Shown in pieces: positions 6,248 through 13,756 of a stretch of DNA of 19,412 bases. Source of the stretch: CBDUUP01 sp965370435. Lineage in GTDB: Bacteria > Chloroflexota > Anaerolineae > Anaerolineales > UBA11579. The stretch is from contig CBDUUP010000029.1 of the NCBI GenBank assembly GCA_965370435.1, positions 1 through 19,412 on the forward strand, read 5' to 3'. A program made the position numbers and the translations under genes. The first letter of the stretch is position 1. Each line of letters starts with the position of its first letter. The notes below the pieces were generated by a model. The model was given only the letters and a program-made list of their open reading frames with translations, searched no databases and was not told the origin of the DNA.

Positions 6248-7930
6248 TTACTTCATCAATGCCTTTTGGATAGCCTCCATCGCCTGATTCAGCGTTTCTG
6301 TGTCAACTGTAAATTTGGACCCGGCGAGGGCGTAAAACTCGGGGACGCTGACAGTATGTCCGCGGCTGATGGCATGACGGAATTGGTCGATGGCGCTTTG
6401 GGGATCGCGCTGATAATTTTGCCAGATTTGTACTGCGCCTAATTGGGCAAAGGCATATTCAATAAAATAAAAGGGGAAGACAAATACTTGACAAACCTCG
6501 CGCCATTGCATCAGCAGATCTTCTTCGAACCCGGTATTATCAATACCTGGCATAAAGCGTTCAACCAGAGAAAGCCAATATTGATCACAAGCTGCCGGGT
6601 TAGCGCCTTCTTCTGGATGGGTGTAGGCCCAATGCTGGAACAGAGCAACCATCGCCACAAAGGGCCAACGAGCGAGCATAGTGGCGAGGTAATTGTGGCG
6701 CAACATCTGGGCCTGCTCTGGTGGATAAAAGGCGGTGAGATGATCGCTGGCAATCAATTCAATTGTGGTGGAGGCCACTTCGCCGATTTCTTCGGGCAGC
6801 ATTTTTTGGCGCATGTAGGGCAGAGCGCTCATTTCAATCATTTGGATGGCATGACCAAATTCGTGAAAGAGCATAAATAAATCACGGTTGCTGCCACGCC
6901 CATTAATGAAAATGAACGAGCGGCTGCTGGCTGGCAGCCGTTCGGCATAGTTCCAGGGTGATTTATTGGGGCGGCTTTCGAGGTCCAGCAAGCCTTCAGA
7001 TTGCATGGTGTCAAAATGATCGGCAAAGTGGGGGGAGATGTCGTTAAATACCAGGCGAGATTTTCGCAACCAGTCTTCCGCATCCTGATAGGGTTTTAGC
7101 GTATGACTGGCATGCACTTGGTACGATTTATCCCAGGGTTTGATGGCGTCTACCCCCAAGGCGGCTGCCTGCTGCTGGCGCAATTCGGCCACCACGGGCA
7201 CGATCACGTTTTCAATAGCTTCACAAAAGGCGATCACATCCTGGGGGGTGTAGTCGTGACGATTAAGTTTTTTCCACATGTAAGCTCGGTAATCGGACAC
7301 ACCTGCATGGCGGGCGATCTGCTGGCGCAGCGCGAACAACTTTTTCCAGATCGTGTCGTATTTATCTTTGACCGCGCTGCGGGCGGCCAGTATATTTTTG
7401 TATACATATTCCCGTTTCATCGGGTCGGGTTCGATGTGGAGCATTTGCAGCACGGCAAATACACTGTGGTTTTCACCGTTCACCTCAAACTTTATATTCC
7501 CCTGAATTTCTTTATATTGATCGCGAAGAGATTTTTCTTCGGCTTCAAGGTCTACATTATCAGGGTGAAAGATTTCGAGATTGGTGCGGATGCGTTTGAG
7601 TTGAATATCGTAATCTGGGGGCGTGAGGTTGGTATCGATCAGTTTTCGTTCAAGCTGGTTCGTCAGGTGACTGATTTTGGACCACACTTGCTCTTTAAAG
7701 CGATTGAGGCTATCTTTAGCGGGCTGGTCATCGGTGTTTTGATCGACAGCGACAGAAAGTCGCCCATTCAGTTCATGGATCAGTCCTAAAAAGTGTGACT
7801 GGTCTGTCAACCACTCGGTAAGATTGTCGGTGGAGATTTCACGCGCTAATAGTTCCTCCGCATAGGGTTCAAACTCTGCCCAGCCCCAGTCGGCAGCCTC
7901 TTCAAACGAAAGTGGGAATTCTTTTAGCAT
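6248..7930 (-). CDS. M3-family oligoendopeptidase (PepF-like)
   Basis: This is a 560-residue zinc oligopeptidase of family M3. The zinc motif is HEFGH (His356-Glu357...His360). The third ligand is Glu384 in the downstream segment EEIGEVASTTIEL, 24 residues after the second His, as the family requires. The helical N-terminal region and the conserved C-terminal part (about 525-545) are present, so the gene looks intact and of usual length. It lacks a signal peptide and should cleave oligopeptides in the cytoplasm. The start ATG at 7930 is preceded by GGAAGAAG as a weak ribosome-binding site. Base composition is clearly lower in GC than its neighbours (26 of 60 bases G/C at 7441-7500, against 39 of 60 at 9241-9300). 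This may reflect acquisition by transfer. Confidence 0.93.
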   Translation of the reverse strand: MLKEFPLSFEEAADWGWAEFEPYAEELLAREISTDNLTEWLTDQSHFLGLIHELNGRLSVAVDQNTDDQPAKDSLNRFKEQVWSKISHLTNQLERKLIDTNLTPPDYDIQLKRIRTNLEIFHPDNVDLEAEEKSLRDQYKEIQGNIKFEVNGENHSVFAVLQMLHIEPDPMKREYVYKNILAARSAVKDKYDTIWKKLFALRQQIARHAGVSDYRAYMWKKLNRHDYTPQDVIAFCEAIENVIVPVVAELRQQQAAALGVDAIKPWDKSYQVHASHTLKPYQDAEDWLRKSRLVFNDISPHFADHFDTMQSEGLLDLESRPNKSPWNYAERLPASSRSFIFINGRGSNRDLFMLFHEFGHAIQMIEMSALPYMRQKMLPEEIGEVASTTIELIASDHLTAFYPPEQAQMLRHNYLATMLARWPFVAMVALFQHWAYTHPEEGANPAACDQYWLSLVERFMPGIDNTGFEEDLLMQWREVCQVFVFPFYFIEYAFAQLGAVQIWQNYQRDPQSAIDQFRHAISRGHTVSVPEFYALAGSKFTVDTETLNQAMEAIQKALMK

Positions 7931-7960
7931 TTTGCTTCTTCCATTTATGTGGGTAGATGA

Positions 7961-7989
7961 GGAAGGCTTCTTTGCCCAAGAAGCCTTCC
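7961..7989. terminator. Perfect 12-bp hairpin between two minus-strand genes
   Basis: GGAAGGCTTCTT (7961-7972) pairs perfectly with AAGAAGCCTTCC (7978-7989) across a 5-nt loop. It lies between the stop of the 8599-8057 gene and the start of the M3 gene. On the minus strand no U-run follows. It may still end the upstream transcript or protect its 3' end. Confidence 0.45.
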
Positions 7990-8056
7990 CAAAACGGGGA
8001 ACTTTTTATTAGACGCTCCCTAGGAGGAGAAAGGAAATATTGTTTCAGAGCGTTCT

Positions 8057-8599
8057 TTATTGTTCGGTGCACAGTCCTTGGCCGGAGAGGTAATCTTGGA
8101 AGCCGGCCAGGCTGTCGATGTGGAGGGAACCGGCCGAGTTTACGCCATTGGTCCTGCCGAAGACTGCGTTGGAACTGGCATGGCGGCCATACAGAGGGAT
8201 GACGAGGGTGTCTACGCCGCCGAAGAATTTATAGATGGAATGGATCCGGACCGGGGTGCGGTAATGGGCTTCCAGGGTCATGAAGTCGGTGCGGGTCTGG
8301 TATTCCTGGTAGGAGACTTCCGACATGGTGAGGGTATCCCAGTTCTTATGGCTGGAAAGGCCATCGTTGATGAAGCCTGTTAGGGCCTCAAAGTGGGGGT
8401 CGCCGGGCAGGAAGACCAGGTCGGTACCGTAACAGTGAACGACGACATCTTGGGGGGTCTCATCGAAGTAGGGCCAGAACCAGAGCATGTCCTCGGTGGT
8501 CAAGGACAACATGCCGTAAACGGCGGCGACGATGAAGACACCGGCGGTGAGAACCAGGTTCAAGAGGGAGGGGCCTGAGCTTTGTTCGTATTGATACAT
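8057..8599 (-). CDS. Membrane-anchored protein of unknown function (paralog A)
   Basis: This is a 180-residue protein of an unrecognised family, paralogous to the gene at 17672-17088. It has a short polar N-terminus, one transmembrane helix (about 12-34) and then a ~145-residue soluble domain. Blocks shared with the paralog are D-x-LWFWP (37-43), VVHCYGTD (53-60), YQEYQTRTD (97-105), VRIHSIYKFF (117-126) and IPLYGRHASSNAVFGR (134-149). Conserved His55, Cys56, His120 and Arg139-His140 could form a site, but no known catalytic pattern is apparent. The start has AAGGAG 8 bases upstream of the ATG. It lies 72 bp downstream of the MFS transporter gene and may share its transcript. Confidence 0.75.
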   Translation of the reverse strand: MYQYEQSSGPSLLNLVLTAGVFIVAAVYGMLSLTTEDMLWFWPYFDETPQDVVVHCYGTDLVFLPGDPHFEALTGFINDGLSSHKNWDTLTMSEVSYQEYQTRTDFMTLEAHYRTPVRIHSIYKFFGGVDTLVIPLYGRHASSNAVFGRTNGVNSAGSLHIDSLAGFQDYLSGQGLCTEQ

Positions 8600-8671
8600 G
8601 ATTTTTCTCCTTGGTACTATGTTCCTAGATTGGGTATCGGTAAAGGGTCCAAGTAATGATAATTGGTTGGG

Positions 8672-10054
8672 TTAGTCCGCCGGGGCAGGTTCGGGTTCGG
8701 CGTCGGCGAGTTGCTCGCTCTCTTCTTGGGAGGCGAGGGCGTCTTGTCCGTGGTCGGGCAGGATGTCTTCCACGTTGCGGATGGAGGGGATGAGGTATCC
8801 GGCAACACCTACCACGACCCCGGTTAGACCGGAAATGAAGATAATTAGGGCCATGCCCGCGCCGGCGCCGATGCCTACCAGCCAGCCGAAGACGCCGGTC
8901 AGAGAACCGCCTTCAAGCATGGCGGGTCCCATGAAGTTGTCGGCCAGAGGGCCAGCCAGGGCCATCGCCACCGGGGCAGAAATCTGGGCGATCAGCTTGC
9001 GCACGGCGAAGACCCGCCCCTGAACGTCGGGGGCAACTTTGGACTGCCAGAGGGCCTGGTTGGAGCCGTTGATGAAAGGCATGGTGAATATCATGATGAA
9101 AGCGCCTGCCGCCCAGACGACGGGCCCTTGGCCCAGGCCAATCAGGGCGACGCCTAAGCCGCTGATCATCCATCCCAGCAAGACGCCGTGGACACGGCGT
9201 TTGGGGCCGCCCCACACACTAAGGAGGATGCCGCCCGCTAACCCCCCAACGCCCAGAGCGGTTTGAACCCCGCCTAGCACCAGTTCGTTGCCTCCACTGC
9301 GGGCCATGATCATAGGAACGAACACCGGTTGGGCGAAGCTGGCCAGGAAGTTGCCGAAGAAGAACACCATTTGCAAACCGAGCAGACTGGGACGCTCCAG
9401 GATGTATTGGAAGCCATAGGCGGTCTCCCGCAGCAGGCTGCCCTTGCCTTTTTCACCTTCCGCGGTAGGTTTGGGTTGGGGGATGTAGACGAACACCAGC
9501 GCGCCGACGGCGAAAGTGAAGGTGACAATATCCAGGACGAAGAGGCCTTCCAAGCCAATGGCGCCCAAGAGAAGGGCGGCGATACCGGGGGCGATGATGT
9601 TGGGGGCAATCTGGGCGATAGACATCAGACCGCTGGTCCGTGCGTACTGCTCCTTGGAGACCATGGTGGTGATGGCCGCCGAGTAAGCGGGCCACTGGAA
9701 TGCATTGAAGAAGCCGTTGATGATGTTGGCAGCGTAGAGATGCCAGATTTCCATGTTCCCGGAGCTGACCAGGAAGAGCAGGGCGATGGAGGTGGCTCCG
9801 GCGGCCACGTCGCTGATCATCATCACCAGCTTGCGGTTCCAGCGGTCTACCAGCGCGCCGGCAATGGGGCCGAACAGCAGGTTGGGGAGCATGAAGGCCA
9901 GACCCATCATGGCGAAGGGGGTGGCTTTGCCGGTCTCTTCCCAGGCCCAGACTGCCAACCCGAAGCCGACCATGGAGCTGCCCAAGATGGAGACGAGCTG
10001 ACCGAGCCATACGACGAGGAAGGCTTTCATGCCGGTGGGTTGCTTATTGTTCAT
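8672..10054 (-). CDS. MFS transporter (EntS/DHA3-like exporter family)
   Basis: This 460-residue major facilitator protein has about twelve membrane helices. The MFS motif A is in the loop between helices 2 and 3 (GPIAGALVDRWNRK, residues 62-75, with Asp70, Arg71 and Arg74). The overall sequence resembles the MFS_3 group that contains enterobactin exporter EntS and macrolide efflux proteins. The C-terminal ~40 residues form an acidic, Glu/Asp/Pro-rich cytoplasmic tail, which is somewhat unusual. The substrate is unknown. The ATG at 10052-10054 has a GAGGAGAG ribosome-binding site. A strong promoter with a palindrome over the -10 box lies about 95 bp upstream, which suggests repression by a small-molecule-responsive regulator. 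Confidence 0.9.
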   Translation of the reverse strand: MNNKQPTGMKAFLVVWLGQLVSILGSSMVGFGLAVWAWEETGKATPFAMMGLAFMLPNLLFGPIAGALVDRWNRKLVMMISDVAAGATSIALLFLVSSGNMEIWHLYAANIINGFFNAFQWPAYSAAITTMVSKEQYARTSGLMSIAQIAPNIIAPGIAALLLGAIGLEGLFVLDIVTFTFAVGALVFVYIPQPKPTAEGEKGKGSLLRETAYGFQYILERPSLLGLQMVFFFGNFLASFAQPVFVPMIMARSGGNELVLGGVQTALGVGGLAGGILLSVWGGPKRRVHGVLLGWMISGLGVALIGLGQGPVVWAAGAFIMIFTMPFINGSNQALWQSKVAPDVQGRVFAVRKLIAQISAPVAMALAGPLADNFMGPAMLEGGSLTGVFGWLVGIGAGAGMALIIFISGLTGVVVGVAGYLIPSIRNVEDILPDHGQDALASQEESEQLADAEPEPAPAD

Positions 10055-10148
10055 TCTTCTCTCCTCATTTCTTCAGGTGTGTGCAATAATCTTAATATTC
10101 TTGAGGTAATATTTGATATATTGATAAGTTAGTTTCAGTTATATTCAT

Positions 10149-10176
10149 ATTGTATACAATTTTTCTATTTTGTCAA
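10149..10176 (-). promoter_or_regulatory. Sigma70-type promoter with overlapping palindromic operator, MFS gene
   Basis: On the minus strand the -35 box is TTGACA (10171-10176, 6/6), the spacer is 16 bp, and the -10 box is TACAAT (10149-10154, 5/6). The -10 box lies within a perfect 12-bp palindrome ATTGTATACAAT (10149-10160). A TTGTATACAA core is like the operators of several GntR-family regulators, but no regulator gene is in the window. The leader is about 85 nt. The surrounding spacer 10055-10459 is AT-rich at 10080-10260. The rest of it holds no gene I can support, only a short 7-bp array near 10419-10446 and an 8-bp inverted pair (10370-10377/10452-10459). Confidence 0.7.
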
Positions 10177-10418
10177 GTACCAATTTGAATTTATTTAGAA
10201 AATTGATAGAATTATTAATAAATACGGGGTGATTTTGAATATTCCTGGAGGCGGTATAGATTCTAGGGTGATTTTCCCCTTAAAATGGCCTAACGGGCTG
10301 GATTATTCTCAATTTTCCCCTCAAGCTTAGATGAAGACCTAACACTAGGCGATCAATTTGGTTGCTTACGGGCGGTTCTAGGGAAACAGCCGGTCAAATT
10401 GGAACTGCCCCCTCTGGA

Positions 10419-10446
10419 TTCAAACCTTCAACGTTCAACCTCCCAA
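10419..10446. repeat. Short 7-bp periodic array after the last LysM/M23 gene
   Basis: The units are TTCAAAC, CTTCAAC, GTTCAAC, CTCCCAA, followed by a further CTTCAAC-like copy. It lies just 3' of the stop codon at 10460 in the minus-strand sense. It is a weak member of the heptamer arrays seen at 1156 and 13596. Confidence 0.45.
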
Positions 10447-10459
10447 CCTTCAACCGCCC

Positions 10460-11953
10460 TCACTCCCCCGCGGTGACCTGGCTGTCCTGGGTGGAGCATT
10501 CGCAGGCGACGACGGTGCGGGTGAAGCGGGTCATGACGCCCTCGTAGGGCTGTCCGGCGGACTCCACCACCCAGCCTTCCAGGTTGAAGGCCAGCGCACC
10601 GAAGGCCATGATCCACTCGCCGTTGTACTTGCGGGCCACGTGGACGTGGGTGCCGGTGGCGATGCCGCCCTCGCAGGAGGGGTAGCCGACCCGGTCGCCG
10701 GTTTGCAGGGTCTCGCCTTCTTGGGCGCGCCCTTCGGAGGCCAGGTGGAAGTAGAAGAGCGTCCAGCCGGTGCGTTCGTCGCCGTCGCCGTCCAGGTCCA
10801 GGACCACCAGGGCCGGATCGGAGCGCGCCACCAGGCCATCCGCCATAGCGGTCACCCATTCGGAGGAGGGCTGGCAGCCGCCCAGCATGGCGGGGGGGGC
10901 GAAGTCCAGCGCCGCCCAGGGCTGCATGGTGCCGTAGCCGGTATGCGGCCCTCCGGTGAAGGCCCAGGTCTTGCCCGGCAGGAAGGGGAAGGTGAGGGCG
11001 GGCTGCTCCAGGCTGCCGGGGATATGGGGCTGGTCGGAGAGCCAGGGGTCGCCGAACATCACCTGGTAGGCGCGGGCCAGCCCCTCCGGGCCGACGGCGC
11101 GGGCGTAATCATCGCCGTCCAGGAATTGGACGAAGTAATTCTGGATGCTGACGCTGGCGGCGTTCTGCCAGGGGTCGGGGCGCTCCATGCGTCCAGAGAG
11201 GCGGTCGAAGGAGTCGAGTAAGCCGCTGCGCCAACCATAGTATCCGTGATTGAGGAGGTTGGCCGCCCAGACCAACTGCAAGTAGACGCCCTTGTGATAG
11301 GGGTCTTGGTTGCCGAGGGCGTATTGGGCCTCTTCTGCGGTGATGGCGGGGTCGCTCAGCGCGCCAGCCTGGAATTCGAGCAAGGCCAGCAGCAGGCGGG
11401 GGCTGACGCTGAAATAGGCCGCCACGTATTGGACGATCTCAGCCCCGCTGCGGTTGGCTCCGGCGGCGTATTCTTCGAATCCGTTCAGCCAGCCGGGGTA
11501 TTGGGCCACGTAGTCCGGAGCCTCAAAATCCAGCAGGGCCGGGCCGTTGACGTAATGGCTGTCCGGGATGATCTGGAAGGGCGTGCCCCAATAGGACAGG
11601 TAGTAGATGGGAATCTGCATGGGCAGGCCGGGTGGCAGGGTGGTGGCGGAGGTAGGGACGATAGGGTTGGCCTGCAAGATCTGTTCGACGGTGGTGTTGA
11701 AGTGGGCGGCCAGGCCGGGCAGGGTGTCGCCGGTCTGGGCGGTGTATTCGACCAGGGTGGCGGGATCGTATATCGGGCGGGTGGGCAGGGGAGTGGGGGA
11801 GGGCAGCAGGGGGTCGTGGGTGGGGGTGGCGAATACGGCGGAGGGCGCTGGGTTGGGGGTGGAGGTAGTTGGCGCGGCGGGAGACTGGCAGGCAGTCAGG
11901 AGGAGGCTTGCCAGGAGGAGGAGAGAAGAGGTCAGGAATTTAGGTATTTTCAT
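10460..11953 (-). CDS. LysM / M23A metallopeptidase lipoprotein, array copy 4 (most downstream)
   Basis: This is a 497-residue exported lipoprotein with lipobox LLTAC (Cys22), a Thr/Pro linker (about 25-65), a LysM domain (about 67-116), a helical domain (about 130-305) and a peptidase domain (about 320-497). The peptidase shows GGPH (His337), then ALDFAP (Asp350) exactly 13 residues later, YFHLA (His403) and THVHVARKY (His436, His438). This matches the LasA/beta-lytic M23A set of three zinc ligands plus two catalytic His. DLDGDGDERTGW (386-397) looks like a calcium loop. Glu193 in PRLLLALLEFQAG is invariant among the four copies. The likely role is attachment to, and cleavage of, peptidoglycan cross-bridges or a similar wall polymer. 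It is the last gene of the array, 103 bp after copy 3. It ends with a CEC cysteine pair (about 484-486). Confidence 0.88.
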   Translation of the reverse strand: MKIPKFLTSSLLLLASLLLTACQSPAAPTTSTPNPAPSAVFATPTHDPLLPSPTPLPTRPIYDPATLVEYTAQTGDTLPGLAAHFNTTVEQILQANPIVPTSATTLPPGLPMQIPIYYLSYWGTPFQIIPDSHYVNGPALLDFEAPDYVAQYPGWLNGFEEYAAGANRSGAEIVQYVAAYFSVSPRLLLALLEFQAGALSDPAITAEEAQYALGNQDPYHKGVYLQLVWAANLLNHGYYGWRSGLLDSFDRLSGRMERPDPWQNAASVSIQNYFVQFLDGDDYARAVGPEGLARAYQVMFGDPWLSDQPHIPGSLEQPALTFPFLPGKTWAFTGGPHTGYGTMQPWAALDFAPPAMLGGCQPSSEWVTAMADGLVARSDPALVVLDLDGDGDERTGWTLFYFHLASEGRAQEGETLQTGDRVGYPSCEGGIATGTHVHVARKYNGEWIMAFGALAFNLEGWVVESAGQPYEGVMTRFTRTVVACECSTQDSQVTAGE

Positions 11954-11997
11954 CTTGATGAATTACTAGTGCATTATCTTTATGGCGGTGTTCACAG

Positions 11998-12043
11998 AGA
12001 TTCCTCGTCCAGCGGCTGCGCCGCCCTTCTCGGAATGACAGGA
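11998..12043. repeat. Probable dispersed intergenic repeat
   Basis: GAGATTCCTCGTC...GGCTGCGCCGCC...CTCGGAATGACA has the form of a short dispersed repeat (a 'gagattcctcg...cggaatgaca' unit with a GC-rich palindromic core) that I have seen in spacers of many bacterial genomes. It sits in the 103-bp spacer between array copies 3 and 4. No second copy is visible in this window. Confidence 0.35.
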
Positions 12044-12056
12044 TTAGATGATAGGA

Positions 12057-13595
12057 TTATTCGTCAATTCGCGGCCTGCGGATATAGGTTGATGCGGAGG
12101 CGCACTCGCAGGCAATGATGGTCTGTTTTCCATTGGTGAGAGCGCCCTGGTAAGGCTCCGGCCCGGCCTGGGCCACCCAGCCGCCCAGCACGAAGGGCAG
12201 GGGGCCGTCGGCGGGGATCCACTCGCCGTTGTACTTGCGGGCGATGTGCAGGTGGGTGCTGGTGGAGGGGCCGCCTTCACAGGAGGGGTGGCCGATCAAG
12301 TCGTCGGCCTCCAGCCAGAGGCCGGGCTGGATATTGTCGGTCACGTCAACGTGGACGTGAACCAACACCCAGCCGGTATGCTCGTTCCCGTCGCCGTCCA
12401 GGTCGAGGATGAGGAGGCCTTTATCGGCCCGGACCACCAGCCCCGAGGCGGCGGCCACCACCCACTCCTCGGATTCATAACAGCCGTGTTCCTTCATGCC
12501 GGGGGAGAAGTCCAGGGCGGTGCGAGGCCCTTCCTGGCCCCAGGCGGAATGCGGCCCTCCGCTGTAGCTCCAGGTGTGGCCGGGGAGGAAGGGGAGGTTC
12601 AGGACTGGTTGGGCGACGCCTTCCGGGAAGAGGGGGCCGACTCGTTCGGCCTCTACCCAGGGGTCGCCGAACATGCGGGCGTAAAGGGCGGCGAAGCCTT
12701 CCAAGGGGTCTACGGACTGCTTCCAGTCGTCTTCGGTCGAAACCGCGGCCATGAAGGTCATCAGCCCCACGGTCCCGGCGTTGAGGGTGGGAGCCAGTTG
12801 CAAGGATGCGCCATCGCTGAAGCGCAGAACGGTGTGAGAACCGTCCCGCCAGCCATAGTGGCCCTGGTTCAACTGCTCTACCGCCCAGGTCAATTGGCGG
12901 TAGAGACCGTAGCGGTAAGGGTCCTCTACGCCCATCAGGTAATTTTCCCGGAGGCCGTCTGCCAGCGGCCCCAACACACAGCCGCAGCGGTATTCGAGCA
13001 AGGCGAGAAGCAAGCGGGGGTTGATGGAGTTGTTCAAGGCGACGTTGCTCAAAATTATATTTCCTGACAGGGCTTTCCAGTTCTCATTGAGGTAGCCATC
13101 GGTCTGGTGGATAAAGGCGTCCAGGTCAAACTCGCTGGCCGGGGCGGAGAAGATCACCGCAGTGTCCGGGAGGAGGCGATGGTCGGGGGTGGTCTCTCCC
13201 AGCCGGGGGGGGATGAGCAGGAGTAAGTTGGGCGGGAGGAGACCGCGCAAGAGTTGCGGGTTGGACTCAACGCTGGCTGCGCCGGAAATCGGGCTATTAT
13301 ACCGGATTTCGTCAGTTTGAACACCGAAACGCGCCGCCACCGCGGCCATCGAATCCCCCGGCTGAGTGTAGTAGAGGATCGACTCGTCTTCCAGGGGATA
13401 GGTGTAATTGGACGGCCGGGTGGGGGGGATCCGGGTGTTAGCAGGGGGGGGAGGGCCAAAGGTCTGGGTCGGGGAAGCGGTTTCGGCGGATGGACTGGGG
13501 TTCAAGACGGGTGGCAGCCCTTCCAGCGCCGGTTGGCAAGCCCCGGTCAGGAGGCAGAGGAGTATGAAGAAGAGGGCGGGTTTGGGGTTGGACAT
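12057..13595 (-). CDS. LysM / M23A metallopeptidase lipoprotein, array copy 3
   Basis: With the start at ATG 13595 this protein has 512 residues. It begins MSNPKPALFFILLCLLTGAC with lipobox Cys20. An in-frame extension to 13709 would encode heptamer-repeat sequence before the signal peptide, so I reject it. Next come a Pro-rich linker, a LysM domain (about 74-129), a helical domain with INPRLLLALLEY (Glu201), and the peptidase: GGPH (His349), ALDF (Asp362, 13 residues on), VHVHV (His415) and THLHIARKY (His448, His450). The calcium-like DLDGDGNEHTGW is at 398-409. A Cys pair CEC (about 496-498) is near the C-terminus. No Shine-Dalgarno sequence is seen, and the ATG directly abuts a 7-bp repeat array. 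The predicted role is a wall-bound endopeptidase, as for its neighbours. Confidence 0.87.
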   Translation of the reverse strand: MSNPKPALFFILLCLLTGACQPALEGLPPVLNPSPSAETASPTQTFGPPPPANTRIPPTRPSNYTYPLEDESILYYTQPGDSMAAVAARFGVQTDEIRYNSPISGAASVESNPQLLRGLLPPNLLLLIPPRLGETTPDHRLLPDTAVIFSAPASEFDLDAFIHQTDGYLNENWKALSGNIILSNVALNNSINPRLLLALLEYRCGCVLGPLADGLRENYLMGVEDPYRYGLYRQLTWAVEQLNQGHYGWRDGSHTVLRFSDGASLQLAPTLNAGTVGLMTFMAAVSTEDDWKQSVDPLEGFAALYARMFGDPWVEAERVGPLFPEGVAQPVLNLPFLPGHTWSYSGGPHSAWGQEGPRTALDFSPGMKEHGCYESEEWVVAAASGLVVRADKGLLILDLDGDGNEHTGWVLVHVHVDVTDNIQPGLWLEADDLIGHPSCEGGPSTSTHLHIARKYNGEWIPADGPLPFVLGGWVAQAGPEPYQGALTNGKQTIIACECASASTYIRRPRIDE

Positions 13596-13672
13596 AGTGG
13601 ATAGTGGACAGTTGTCAGTAGACAGTAGGTAGTTGTCAGTGGGCGGTGGACAGTGGGTAGTGATCAGTGGAT
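13596..13672. repeat. Eleven-unit 7-bp tandem array
   Basis: There are eleven 7-bp units on the plus strand: AGTGGAT, AGTGGAC, AGTTGTC, AGTAGAC, AGTAGGT, AGTTGTC, AGTGGGC, GGTGGAC, AGTGGGT, AGTGATC, AGTGGAT. Position 13595 is the first base of the ATG of array copy 3 (minus strand), so the array fills its immediate 5' flank. Confidence 0.85.
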
Positions 13673-13710
13673 GTAGGAAAGGCGAAAGGATGTGTTGCTC
13701 TCGAACCACA

Positions 13711-13752
13711 ATTCACCAATCACTATTCACTATTCACTCATCACTATCCACT
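13711..13752. repeat. Six-unit 7-bp array, inverted relative to the one before
   Basis: The units are ATTCACC, AATCACT, ATTCACT, ATTCACT, CATCACT, ATCCACT. The unit type is the reverse complement of the 13596-13672 array, and 38 bp separate the two. The pair could therefore fold into a long imperfect stem in the spacer between array copies 2 and 3. It ends 4 bp from the stop codon of copy 2. Confidence 0.8.
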
Positions 13753-13756
13753 GGCT

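Noticed and set aside
7103..7789. 228-residue plus-strand open frame opposite the M3 peptidase
   Set aside because: It is fully contained in the intact peptidase gene and has no domain or ribosome-binding site.
9329..10132. Long plus-strand open frame opposite the MFS gene
   Set aside because: It is the antisense shadow of a clear membrane protein, with a composition of Gly/Glu/Asp/His typical of such shadows and no domain.
10370..10459. GGTTTGAATCC on the minus strand as a tRNA T-arm
   Set aside because: The expected TTC of the T loop is absent and no acceptor, D or anticodon stems surround it. The segment is part of a short repeat.
10370..10459. GGGCGGTT/AACCGCCC inverted pair as the terminator of array copy 4
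   Set aside because: The stem is only 8 bp with a 74-nt loop and no U-tract, so it may be a chance match.
11246..13067. Long plus-strand open frames opposite the LysM/M23 genes
   Set aside because: They are Gly/Val/Gln-rich shadows that mirror the conserved peptidase codons of the minus-strand genes.
13596..13709. N-terminal extension of array copy 3 to the start at 13709
   Set aside because: The added 38 residues would translate the heptamer repeat and would stand before a normal lipoprotein signal peptide.
13596..13752. CRISPR array
   Set aside because: The units are 7 bp, directly adjacent and degenerate, without spacers, and no cas genes are present.
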